Of a stretch of 64,000 bases of DNA, positions 37,006-45,328 are shown one piece after another. Every line of letters begins with the position of its first letter. The stretch's first letter is position 1. The DNA comes from Bacteroidota bacterium (GTDB taxonomy: Bacteria; Bacteroidota; Bacteroidia; Bacteroidales; Prolixibacteraceae), in assembly GCA_030698405.1 (NCBI GenBank), contig JAUYMU010000021.1, forward strand, positions 16,756 through 80,755, in the 5' to 3' direction. Both the position numbers and the translations under genes were made by a program. The notes under the pieces are model-generated. The model ran no database searches and was not told where the DNA came from. It saw only the letters and a list, made by a program, of their open reading frames with translations.

Positions 37006-37731
37006 GTGCTCGAAAAAACTCGGGGCATCTTTTTACATTCAGTAAAATATTCCGAAACCAGCATTATTGCTGTAATTTATACTGAATCTTTTGGCCGTCA
37101 GTCGTTCATGATTAACGGTGCAAGAAGTAAAAAATCGACTGTTAAATCGGTTGCTTTTCAGCCACTTTATCTTCTCGACCTTGAGATTTATTACAAAGCC
37201 GGCCGCGAAATCCATCGGTTGAAAGATGTCAGGATTGCAAATCCTTTTTCGACCATTCCGTTTGATATCCGGAAAAGGTCGCAGGTAATTTTTTTGGCCG
37301 AAATTCTTTACAAATGTTTAAAGGAAGAAGAGCCCAATCCGGGCTTGTTTGATTTTATATACAATTCATTGAGTTTTCTTGACTTGTCTGAGCAAGGGGT
37401 TAGTAATTTCCATGTCTGGTTCCTGTTTAAACTTACGCAGTTTTTAGGAATCTATCCAAGTCGTGAGCATGCACTGATCAGTAATTTTTTCGACTTGCAA
37501 AAAGCAAGGTTTGTGAGCCATGAACCAACGCATAATCAGTTTACTGATAGGCATATAACCAGATTGTTGGCAATGCTTTTTGATGTTGATTATTCGTCGC
37601 TTGGGAAACTGGAATATAGCCAAAATGACCGGCGGCAGCTGCTTGAGAAGTTGCTGGAATATTACAGAATTCATTTTGACAACATGGGAGAGATAAAATC
37701 ATTGGATATTCTGAGAGAAGTTTTACGCTGA
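37006..37731 (+). CDS. recO: DNA repair protein RecO
   Basis: The 241-residue protein has an N-terminal OB fold (MLEKTRGIFLHSVKYSETSIIAVIYTE) and a helical C-terminal domain. The start is GTG at 37006, which gives the family's usual beginning. It helps RecF/RecR load RecA on gapped DNA. The zinc-finger Cys of some RecO proteins are absent, as is common in this phylum. Confidence 0.92.
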   Translation: MLEKTRGIFLHSVKYSETSIIAVIYTESFGRQSFMINGARSKKSTVKSVAFQPLYLLDLEIYYKAGREIHRLKDVRIANPFSTIPFDIRKRSQVIFLAEILYKCLKEEEPNPGLFDFIYNSLSFLDLSEQGVSNFHVWFLFKLTQFLGIYPSREHALISNFFDLQKARFVSHEPTHNQFTDRHITRLLAMLFDVDYSSLGKLEYSQNDRRQLLEKLLEYYRIHFDNMGEIKSLDILREVLR

Positions 37732-37804
37732 TTTTATGTGTTGAATAAATCATTATATTTGAAAGTGAATGCCATTTGAAATGCAACCAAACAGCATATT
37801 TTTT

Positions 37805-37812
37805 TAACTTTG
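37805..37812 (+). promoter_or_regulatory. -7 element of the aminotransferase-like gene promoter
   Basis: TAACTTTG fits TAnnTTTG. It overlaps the upstream TTG at 37810, so translation must begin at the ATG 37831. Confidence 0.45.
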
Positions 37813-37830
37813 CCGGTCAATATTTACAAA

Positions 37831-38982
37831 ATGTCTCAAACGAAATTACTCGTCACCAAAGGAAGTATATTTTCCGCCATTAATAAACTGGTTATCGAAA
37901 CCGGTGCTATTGATCTTTCTTTAGGGAAAACTGATTTTCCGTGCCCTGAAAAACTGGCGGAACTGGCCGCAACATATATTCGGTCGGGATACAATAATTA
38001 TGCACCGCACGAAGGAGTAATCGAATTACGTGAAGTTATTTCCACAAGGGTAAAAGGCCTGTACAAGCGTTCATATAATCCTGAAACAGAAATTACAATC
38101 ACCGCCGGCCCTGTTCAGGCAATAATGACTGCAATAAGTTCGGTGGTAAAAGATGAAGACGAAGTAATCGTTTTTGAGCCCGCCTACGAATCGTATGCTC
38201 CGGCAATTGTTCATGCTGGTGCCCGCCCTGTATATGTTGCTCTTAAATTACCTGATTTTCATATCGACTGGGAAGAAGTCCGGAAAATGGTTTCTTCCAA
38301 AACACGGATGATTATCCTCAATTCGCCGCACAATCCTACCGGCTCTGTTTTATCAGAATCAGATCTGATTCAGTTGCAAAAACTAATAAACGGAACCAAC
38401 ATAGTTGTTCTGAGCGATGAGGTTTTCGAATCAATCGTGTTTGATAACAGCACCCATCAAAGTGTAGCCAAATTTGACAAGCTGGCGGAGCGGAGTTTTG
38501 TGGTTTCTTCATTTGGCCCGGTTTTCAATATCAATGGCTGGGGTCTGGCTTACATTCTGGCTCCTGAAAAATTAATGACCGAATTCCGGAGGATACAGCA
38601 ATTTCAAATCTACAATGTGAATACTCCGCTTCAGTATGCTCTTTCAGAATATTTACTGACGGAAGATTCGAAGAAGGATATTTCAGAAATGTATCAGGGC
38701 AAACGAAACTATTTTAACCGGTTGTTGGGTGGAAGTTTGTTTAAAATTATTCCTTCTCAGGGAAGTTATTTCGAAATACTCGATTATTCTGCCATTTCTG
38801 ATGAACCGGATACCGACTTCACTTACCGTCTGGCAACAGAATACGGAGTGGGAGTTGTTCCTGTTTCCGCTTTTATTCACGAAAAAAACAAGCAGAAAAT
38901 GGTACGTATTTGTTTTGCAAAAAACAATGAAACCCTAGAACTTGCTGCTGAACGCCTACGATTGGTTACTTCCTTAAAATAG
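37831..38982 (+). CDS. class I/II aminotransferase homologue lacking the PLP lysine
   Basis: Fold-type I aminotransferase-like protein, 383 residues, closest by eye to the methionine/kynurenine aminotransferase branch (EPAYESYAPAI, NSPHNPTGSVLS, LSDEVFES, VRICFAKNNETLE). The motif holding the Schiff-base lysine, normally SFGKxxH, reads SSFGPVFN, with Pro at about residue 230, and no Lys replaces it before GWGLAY. The Tyr that hydrogen-bonds PLP in DEVYE is Phe (about 199). The frame is open and the rest is well conserved, so it is probably a non-transaminating relative. The ATG 37831 is chosen because the upstream TTG lies in the promoter. Confidence 0.88.
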   Translation: MSQTKLLVTKGSIFSAINKLVIETGAIDLSLGKTDFPCPEKLAELAATYIRSGYNNYAPHEGVIELREVISTRVKGLYKRSYNPETEITITAGPVQAIMTAISSVVKDEDEVIVFEPAYESYAPAIVHAGARPVYVALKLPDFHIDWEEVRKMVSSKTRMIILNSPHNPTGSVLSESDLIQLQKLINGTNIVVLSDEVFESIVFDNSTHQSVAKFDKLAERSFVVSSFGPVFNINGWGLAYILAPEKLMTEFRRIQQFQIYNVNTPLQYALSEYLLTEDSKKDISEMYQGKRNYFNRLLGGSLFKIIPSQGSYFEILDYSAISDEPDTDFTYRLATEYGVGVVPVSAFIHEKNKQKMVRICFAKNNETLELAAERLRLVTSLK

Positions 38983-39220
38983 AATACCGGCTAAGTTTTC
39001 AAATGAGATTTATGTTTCTTCTGTTTTTTTCCAGATGTGTTATTCAACCATCTGCTTGTATCGAACGAAGTATGAGTTTTTCCGTATAAAAATATTATTT
39101 AAGGAATTGTTCATTTATTATATACAAACGGTTCATTCCTGAAACGTCGTTTGGGATCAGTTCTTCCCTTTTTTATGGTTATGGTATAATTCAATTATTC
39201 ACTGATAAATTCCATCTACT

Positions 39221-40231
39221 ATGAAGACCAAAATTTTATTTTATTTATTACTGGCAGGTTTAGTACTTGTCGGTTGTTCATCCGGAAAGCCAAAGATTGG
39301 TTTGCTGGTTCACAGTTTTGATACGCCACGCTGGCACAGTGATGAAAAATATTTTATCGAGGCCGTTGATCAGCTTGGGGGTGTTTCTGTTGTAAAAATG
39401 GCCGATAATGATGCACAGAAACAAATTGAGCAGGCCAAAGAAATGATCAATGCCGGAATATCCGTTTTGGTGGTAATTCCGGTTGACCAATTTTCTGCCG
39501 GACAGATTGTTGAGATGGCGCATAAAAGTAATATCAAAGTAATTGCTTACGACAGATTGATTAATAATTGCTGGCTCGATTATTACGTTTCTTCTGATAA
39601 TGTGCGGATTGGTGAAATTCAGGCAGAATACCTTGTAAACACTACCCCAACAGGTAGTTATGCTCTTATCGGCGGACCTACATACGACAATAACAGCCGG
39701 ATGATTTTTCTCGGTCAGATGAATATCTTGCAACCTTATATTGAAAAAGGAGAGATTAAACTGGTTTACAATGTTTTTTCCGATTATTGGACCGAAGACG
39801 AAGGTTACAGACATGCGATACAACTGATACAATCCGCCAAAGGTGCTGTGGATGCTATTCTTGCCGGAAACGATGCCATTGCTTTGGGTGTGCTACGGGC
39901 TTTAAAGGAGAATGGGATGGCAGGGAAAGTAAAGCTTGCCGGACAAGATGCCGACTTGTCAAATATTCAGGAAATTATGAGGGGCAATCAAACCATGACA
40001 GTATATAAACCAATTAAAACCATGGCTTATACAGTTGCTGAACTGGCCATTCATTTGGCAAATGAAAGTCCTGTTCCGCTAGCAACTTCAACCATCAGCA
40101 ACGGCAACAGGTTAGTTCCTTCCTATTTGGTGAATCCGATGGCCATCAACGAGAGCAATATTCAAATGACTGTTGTGGCGGAAGGCTATCAGGAAGCAGA
40201 AAATCTTAAAGTAAACGCACAAAAACGATGA
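39221..40231 (+). CDS. sugar-binding (XylF/RbsB-like) lipoprotein
   Basis: The 336-residue periplasmic-binding protein has a lipoprotein signal (LVLVGC, Cys at about 19) and the two-lobe fold: KIGLLVHSFDTPRWHSDEKYF at the start, VIPVDQFSAGQIV, then LAGNDAIALGVLRALKENG and AGQDADLSNIQEI in the second lobe. These match xylose/ribose-binding proteins. No ABC permease or ATPase gene is adjacent, so it may serve a transporter elsewhere or present ligand to a sensor. It stands alone between a 238-bp upstream gap with nothing recognisable and a terminator. Confidence 0.88.
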   Translation: MKTKILFYLLLAGLVLVGCSSGKPKIGLLVHSFDTPRWHSDEKYFIEAVDQLGGVSVVKMADNDAQKQIEQAKEMINAGISVLVVIPVDQFSAGQIVEMAHKSNIKVIAYDRLINNCWLDYYVSSDNVRIGEIQAEYLVNTTPTGSYALIGGPTYDNNSRMIFLGQMNILQPYIEKGEIKLVYNVFSDYWTEDEGYRHAIQLIQSAKGAVDAILAGNDAIALGVLRALKENGMAGKVKLAGQDADLSNIQEIMRGNQTMTVYKPIKTMAYTVAELAIHLANESPVPLATSTISNGNRLVPSYLVNPMAINESNIQMTVVAEGYQEAENLKVNAQKR

Positions 40232-40232
40232 A

Positions 40233-40268
40233 TAAAAAAAGGGACACCCTGCGGTATCCCTTTTTTAC
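40233..40268. terminator. bidirectional rho-independent terminator
   Basis: Hairpin AAAAAAGGGACACC ... GGTATCCCTTTTTT with one bulge, A-tract on one side and T-tract on the other, between convergent genes. It can serve both strands. Confidence 0.8.
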
Positions 40269-40283
40269 TTTATTCTGAAAGCT

Positions 40284-40775
40284 TTATTTCTTGATCAGTA
40301 ACCAGCTATCGGCATATTTCGGATAATCATTTCGGATTTTCTGAACACGGCTACGGGCAGCAGCTTCATCATTAAAAGAATCGACACAAACTCTGTAATA
40401 GCCAGTTTCGCTGTGCAGAATAATTGGCTTAAAGCCCAGTTGAGCCATTTCCTGTTTGAAACGTCCGGCATTTTCGTTGCTGCTGAAACTTCCAACAATC
40501 ACGAAGAAGCTTTTGCTTCCGTAAGCTGCCTGATCTTCAGCTGAAAATGTAAAATTTTCGCTTCTTACCGATACGGGTTTTCCTGAAACCGATTTATCGG
40601 CAGTTTCGTACATGGTATCCGAAGTTGGATTTTCGCGTACTGCAGGCACTGAAAACACTTTGGTTTCTGCGGTTGTTTCTGTTTTTGGAGCTGCCTGACT
40701 CTTTTTAGACTTGAATACTTTACATCCGCTTGTAAGCAATGCCAATGTAAAAGCAACTAAGATAATTTTCTTCAT
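40284..40775 (-). CDS. SPOR-domain lipoprotein
   Basis: The 163-residue protein has a lipoprotein signal (MKKIILVAFTLALLTSGC, Cys 18), a low-complexity linker of about 65 residues and a C-terminal SPOR domain (about 85-163; FFVIVGSFSSNENAGRFKQEM, GYYRVCVDSFNDEAAA). SPOR domains bind denuded peptidoglycan at division sites, so a cell-division or cell-wall role is likely. Confidence 0.88.
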   Translation of the reverse strand: MKKIILVAFTLALLTSGCKVFKSKKSQAAPKTETTAETKVFSVPAVRENPTSDTMYETADKSVSGKPVSVRSENFTFSAEDQAAYGSKSFFVIVGSFSSNENAGRFKQEMAQLGFKPIILHSETGYYRVCVDSFNDEAAARSRVQKIRNDYPKYADSWLLIKK

Positions 40776-40937
40776 GGTAAAAACGTATTAAAATTGGTTT
40801 CAAATTTACAAAAGATCAACTACCGATTTGTTAAAATAAAGGTGTGTCAATCAATTATTTATTAACAATGCATTCTCTGTGAATATTTCTGAATGTTGAT
40901 TTGTTTGTAAAAATCGAAACAACCACTTTCAGCGGTG

Positions 40938-41183
40938 TCAGAAATTAAGCTTGTTCCGCATAAAACGCTGTCCTTTAACCGATCTGTAAAAACTTACCTG
41001 CCGAATGGCTTTTAGCCGCGTATCATGCCTTTCCGAATACATCAGAACCCATGGACCCCGATCCTTTGTAGGAGTTATCTGGTTTGTGTTGTGCATTTCG
41101 AGCACTTTTTCAAGATCCTCAAAATAACCGTAATAAAAGGCTCCGGCATCAGGAGAATAGATCGCATAAGAATGAAAACTCAT
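40938..41183 (-). CDS. GIY-YIG-like small protein, catalytic residues degenerate
   Basis: From the ATG at 41183 the protein has 81 residues (MSFHSYAIYSPDAGAFYYGY ...). The order of motifs, YAIYS then YYGY, DLEKVLEMHN, GPWVLMYSE and AIRQVSFYRSVKGQRFM, follows UvrC-type GIY-YIG domains. The catalytic Arg (DLERRLxxHN in active members) is Lys/Val, and the Glu expected in the following helix is not there. It may bind rather than cut DNA. An ATG 14 codons upstream adds a non-homologous leader. Confidence 0.7.
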   Translation of the reverse strand: MSFHSYAIYSPDAGAFYYGYFEDLEKVLEMHNTNQITPTKDRGPWVLMYSERHDTRLKAIRQVSFYRSVKGQRFMRNKLNF

Positions 41184-41301
41184 TTTAGAAATGTTTATTG
41201 CGGCAGGAAACCAGTATAAATACATTTTTTCAATACTGAAAATAACTTTTCCTCCCCGATTGAGCTTGCAAAAATACTAAAAATGCCCGGTTTTAATCAG
41301 C

Positions 41302-42852
41302 TCAATGTGCAGAAACAAAATTCATCCAATTGCTGTCCTCCTGATAATCCTCAACCACCAAGGTTTGGTTACTGAAATTGAAATGATGAAACAATGAATT
41401 AATTTCCTGCTTCAGGAATACCAATCCATTATTGATCAAATCGCTTCTGTATCCTTTTTCACCCAGGTTGATCACCATTTCGAAGGAAACAATACGACCA
41501 AGGATTTGACCTAATTCAACCATTTTTCGTTGCGGAAGTTCCAGGTTCAATTCAAAATCAAGCATTTCTTTCATCGAAGGCGCTGATTTTGAGGTAAGGT
41601 TGAAGTCTTTCAGGAATTGGTAAAGGTTGCTTTCTTTGGTTTTCTTCATCATTTTAACCAGATTCTCGGAAATTTGTGCATACAAAATATCGTTCGAACC
41701 TTCGAAAATCTGGAACGGACGGCTATCGGTAATACTTCTTCCGGCGATATGACTTAGCTTGTATGCCTGAGCGCCAACCAACTGTGTCGCAGATTGTGCG
41801 GCTTCCTGCATCAAATCGGTAACCACACTTTTAACTGAATTGGCTTCAAATCCGTGCTGAAAAAGATCATTTTCGATGCCGGCTTTTTCGCTGCTATTGG
41901 CACACATGGCCGATGTAATGGTATATAATGCCTGTAATCTGCCCAACCGCTGTTGAACCTGATCGTAAGTGAACAATGATTTTCCTCCCACCAGACGACG
42001 GTTGGCGTGCGCAATTGATTCATCCAGCAAGCGCTGTATGAAACCCATTGCCATGCCGGGAAATTGCATCCGGCTGCGGTGCAGCAAGTCGAGCATCATT
42101 TTCACTCCGGTGGATTTTGGAACTAACCTTTGCAGTTTTGGAATCTGAACATCCAGTCGGTTTCTTCCATATGGAATCTGGAATAATCCGAGGTTTTCGT
42201 AGAACTCTTCAACTACAATGTTTTGGCCGGGACTGTTCACATCGCAAATAAAGAAGTCGATGTCGCGTTTCAGGTCACCCGACTGGCTTTTTTCGCGTGC
42301 AGTCAACAACCAAAATTCGGCCCAACCTGTTAGTCCGGCCCAATGCTTGGTTCCCTGAAGATGGTATTTTCCATTATTTTCTGAAAAGGAAGTCTGCATA
42401 TTTAATGCATCACTTCCAAAGTCTGGTTCGGTAATCATCAGTCCGCCCATGTTTTGATGTTTCAGGAAACGATCAAAAACGGGAGCTTTGGCTTCTTCCT
42501 GTGCATATTTTGCAACTGGCTGAAGAAATAAAGCTGAATTGATCCCCATAGTGAGTGATAAAGCCAGTGATTCATAAGAAGTTGCAGCCAGCAGCGCAAT
42601 GGCCTCCTCCATTTTACAACCCCTTCCTCCGTATTCCGTTGGGATTCCGACTGCCAATGGATTTAAGTCCATGATTTCGCGCATTACGAAAGGCGGCATT
42701 CCCCGTTTAACAGCCATTTGATCAATATCTGCACGGTCGTGATAAACGAGTTTCATCCGTGCTTTTAAATTGTTCAGAAACTCGCCGAATGCGATATTTT
42801 GCGCATTCAGTTCAGAAATTGGGTTTTCAACTTTAAGATTTGCCTGATTCAT
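41302..42852 (-). CDS. acyl-CoA dehydrogenase family protein
   Basis: The 516-residue flavoenzyme has an N-terminal helical domain, the middle beta-domain (MITEPDFGSDALNMQTSF, KHWAGLTGWAEFWLLTARE) and a C-terminal helical domain with RSITDSRPFQIFEGSNDILYAQ, which carries FAD-binding residues. It is longer than usual (about 380) because of about 120 extra C-terminal residues. No electron-transfer flavoprotein gene is adjacent. The acyl substrate is unknown. Confidence 0.88.
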   Translation of the reverse strand: MNQANLKVENPISELNAQNIAFGEFLNNLKARMKLVYHDRADIDQMAVKRGMPPFVMREIMDLNPLAVGIPTEYGGRGCKMEEAIALLAATSYESLALSLTMGINSALFLQPVAKYAQEEAKAPVFDRFLKHQNMGGLMITEPDFGSDALNMQTSFSENNGKYHLQGTKHWAGLTGWAEFWLLTAREKSQSGDLKRDIDFFICDVNSPGQNIVVEEFYENLGLFQIPYGRNRLDVQIPKLQRLVPKSTGVKMMLDLLHRSRMQFPGMAMGFIQRLLDESIAHANRRLVGGKSLFTYDQVQQRLGRLQALYTITSAMCANSSEKAGIENDLFQHGFEANSVKSVVTDLMQEAAQSATQLVGAQAYKLSHIAGRSITDSRPFQIFEGSNDILYAQISENLVKMMKKTKESNLYQFLKDFNLTSKSAPSMKEMLDFELNLELPQRKMVELGQILGRIVSFEMVINLGEKGYRSDLINNGLVFLKQEINSLFHHFNFSNQTLVVEDYQEDSNWMNFVSAH

Positions 42853-43058
42853 TGATCTCTATGTATTTTGTTCAGAAATATTTCCTTGTGGTTTGATTTG
42901 AAACCCAAAGAATTTTAAATTGTTAAAACACGATAACATACAAGCCTGCTGAATGTTTTTGTATTTAATTTCAATCGGCTGAAATATTGGGTTCTTTTTC
43001 ATTTTCATGTGTAATTTTTAAAAGTTTGCCCAGACAGATAAGTCAAAATTCAAAAGAA

Positions 43059-44390
43059 ATGAAGAAGAAGTCAAATAAATTTTTGCCATACATTATTGCT
43101 TTGGCAGTTATACTGATAGTTGTTTTGGTTGTTGGTAAAAAACAGGGCTGGTTTGGTAAAGACTTTGAAATTAACGTGGCTACTAAAGTTGTTGAAAGCA
43201 AAACCATTACCGAGTTGATAACAGCCAATGGCAAGGTTCAGCCCAAAACCGAGGTGAAAATAAGTCCGGATGTTTCAGGAGAGATTATTGATTTGCTAAT
43301 TGCAGAAGGAGCTGAGGTTAAAAAAGGCCAGCTTCTGATGGTGATTAAACCCGATATGTATGTTCAGGCGTACAACAGGGCGCTGGCTAGTTTTAGTTCG
43401 TCGCAGGCCCGACTGGCGCAAACCGAAGCTCGTTTAATCGAAAGCGAACTGGCATTCAAACGCGCCAATACACTTTTTAAACAGGATGCTATTCCGGTAT
43501 CGGATTTTGAAACAGTACAAGCTTCATTTAAAGTTGCACAATCGGAAGTAAAAGCGGCGCAGTTTGCGGTTAAATCTGCCGAAGCATCGGTTGCTGAAGC
43601 CCAGGAACAGCTCGTTAAAACCAAGATTTATGCCCCGATGGACGGTACTGTTTCGCGTTTAAATGTTGAAAAAGGCGAACGGGTGGTTGGAACCAATATG
43701 TATGCAGGTACTGAGACGATGGTTATTGCCAATCTCAACCTGATGGAAGTTAAAGTTGATGTGAACGAGAATGATATTGTGCGTGTTAACCTGAACGACA
43801 CTGCTTTGGTAGAAGTGGATGCCTATTTGGGGCGTAAGTTTAAAGGTATTGTTACTGAAATTGCCAATTCGGCTAATGTGGTAGGTGGTTCAACCGATCA
43901 GGTGACCAACTTCAGTGTGAAGATTTTATTGCTTGCCGAATCATATAATGACCTTACAGATAGCGTGTCCGGAAGAAAATATCCTTTCCGTCCCGGTATG
44001 TCGGCAACTGTTGACATACAGACAGAAACAAGAACGAATGTAATTACAGTTCCGATTCAGGCAGTTACTACACGTGCATTGAAAGGAAATGGCAAGCCGG
44101 AACCCAAAGCGGAAGAAGCTGAGAAAGAAGGCGAAACCGGTACCGAACAAGTGGCCAAAGCCGATCAGGAAGAAAAAGTAGAGGTAGTATTTATTTATCT
44201 TGATGGGAAAGTTTACAAGAAACCGGTTAAAACCGGAATTCAGGATAGTCAGAATATTGAAATTCTGGAAGGTGTAAGCGCTGGCGATGAGGTTGTTTTT
44301 GCCCCGTTCAACGCCATCAATAAATTACTGAACGATAGTTCGAAGGTAAAAAAGGTGGACGAGAAAGAATTGTTTAAGGTGAAGAAGTAG
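43059..44390 (+). CDS. efflux pump periplasmic adaptor without an adjacent pump
   Basis: The 443-residue HlyD-type adaptor has one membrane helix (about 8-27), lipoyl halves (VKISPDVSGEIIDLLIAEGAEVKKGQ and KTKIYAPMDGTVSRLNVEKGERV), a helical hairpin (about 100-190) and a beta-barrel. Near residues 340-375 a low-complexity acidic insert (KAEEAEKEGETGTEQ) interrupts the membrane-proximal domain. An ATG 24 codons upstream adds a non-homologous leader, so 43059 is chosen. No ABC or RND pump follows; a TetR gene is convergent downstream. Confidence 0.9.
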   Translation: MKKKSNKFLPYIIALAVILIVVLVVGKKQGWFGKDFEINVATKVVESKTITELITANGKVQPKTEVKISPDVSGEIIDLLIAEGAEVKKGQLLMVIKPDMYVQAYNRALASFSSSQARLAQTEARLIESELAFKRANTLFKQDAIPVSDFETVQASFKVAQSEVKAAQFAVKSAEASVAEAQEQLVKTKIYAPMDGTVSRLNVEKGERVVGTNMYAGTETMVIANLNLMEVKVDVNENDIVRVNLNDTALVEVDAYLGRKFKGIVTEIANSANVVGGSTDQVTNFSVKILLLAESYNDLTDSVSGRKYPFRPGMSATVDIQTETRTNVITVPIQAVTTRALKGNGKPEPKAEEAEKEGETGTEQVAKADQEEKVEVVFIYLDGKVYKKPVKTGIQDSQNIEILEGVSAGDEVVFAPFNAINKLLNDSSKVKKVDEKELFKVKK

Positions 44391-44393
44391 AAA

Positions 44394-44555
44394 AGCCTCA
44401 TCCCCAGCCCTTCTCCAAAGGAGAAGGGAGTAGGCAGATCATGGTTGGAGCGGTTTCTCAATTATTATTGACGTCCAACGAGAATATAAATTTCAAGTAA
44501 TAACTATCGAGTTGTGGTTCTTTCACCCCTCCTTTGGAGGGGTTGGGGGAGGCTT
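44394..44555. repeat. inverted pair of palindromic repeat units
   Basis: Left unit AGCCTCATCCCCAGCCC with CCCTTCTCCAAAGGAGAAGGG and right unit CCCCTCCTTTGGAGGGG with a GGGGGAGGCTTC tail, inverted to each other and about 80 bp apart. The layout is the same as the pair at 13755-14132. It lies between convergent adaptor and TetR genes. Confidence 0.6.
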
Positions 44556-45161
44556 CTATTTTGTAACTATCCCGAAAAACAGAATATTGAGCATTTCATC
44601 CACTGATTTCTGAATTTCTTCGTCTGAAAGGTTTTTAATTATCAACGGAACTTCAAATCCCTGAAGGATAGTAACGATGGTTTTGGCAGTAAGTTGGGGG
44701 TTTGCGATTGAAAATTCACCCTTTTCAATGCCTTCAAGCAGCAATTTATTTATCTGCATGATTTCATCTTCGAAATGCTCAATTCGAAAATTATTTACAA
44801 AATACAAATTGTCGAGCAGATCGTTTTTGATGGCTTCGTAATAGTTGACAACCATTTTCAGAGTCTGCATCCGCGCATAAATGTATATTTTTAGCTTTTG
44901 TCTCGAATCACTGATCCGGCTAATTTGCTCGTTAATGGCTTGCTTTCTTATTTCCGCTTCGGCATCAATCACTGCCTTAAAAATTTCATCTTTACTTTTA
45001 AAGTAATAATAGATGGTGCTTTTCCCTTTTCGTGATTCTCTGGCAATATCGTCCAAAGCCGTTTTCTTGAAGCCGAATCGTGCAAAAACCAATCGTGCTG
45101 CCCGAACAACTTGCTCCCGGACCTCGTCATTACCGATATTTTGTGTGTTGTTTTCCATCAT
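44556..45161 (-). CDS. TetR/AcrR family transcriptional regulator
   Basis: The 201-residue regulator has an N-terminal helix-turn-helix (VVRAARLVFARFGFKKTALDDIARESRKGKSTIYYYFKSKDEIF, about 15-60) and an all-helical ligand domain. TetR proteins usually repress nearby efflux genes; the lone adaptor and the sulfatase are its neighbours. A palindrome at 45250-45268 in its upstream region may be its operator. Confidence 0.92.
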   Translation of the reverse strand: MMENNTQNIGNDEVREQVVRAARLVFARFGFKKTALDDIARESRKGKSTIYYYFKSKDEIFKAVIDAEAEIRKQAINEQISRISDSRQKLKIYIYARMQTLKMVVNYYEAIKNDLLDNLYFVNNFRIEHFEDEIMQINKLLLEGIEKGEFSIANPQLTAKTIVTILQGFEVPLIIKNLSDEEIQKSVDEMLNILFFGIVTK

Positions 45162-45249
45162 TTTGTTCCTTAGTGCTATTGCAGCACCAATATAGCGGTA
45201 GTTTTTGGAATATTCAAACGGATGGCTTTTGTTGAGTGAAGGTACAATT

Positions 45250-45268
45250 GAAGTAGAATTTCTACTTC
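45250..45268. promoter_or_regulatory. 19-bp palindrome, possible TetR operator
   Basis: GAAGTAGAATTTCTACTTC has perfect 9-bp arms around one base. It lies between the TetR gene and the sulfatase gene, the usual place for an operator controlling one or both. Binding is not shown. Confidence 0.35.
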
Positions 45269-45328
45269 AGACTCATGCCTGAACAAAAATTGATTGCTAC
45301 ATTTGTTTCTTCTGAAATAATGTTACCT

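Noticed and set aside
37810..37830. TTG start for the aminotransferase-like gene
   Set aside because: It lies within the TAACTTTG -7 element, so the ATG at 37831 is preferred.
39278..39832. 184-codon minus-strand frame over the sugar-binding lipoprotein
   Set aside because: Shadow of a real gene with a lipoprotein signal and fold-specific motifs.
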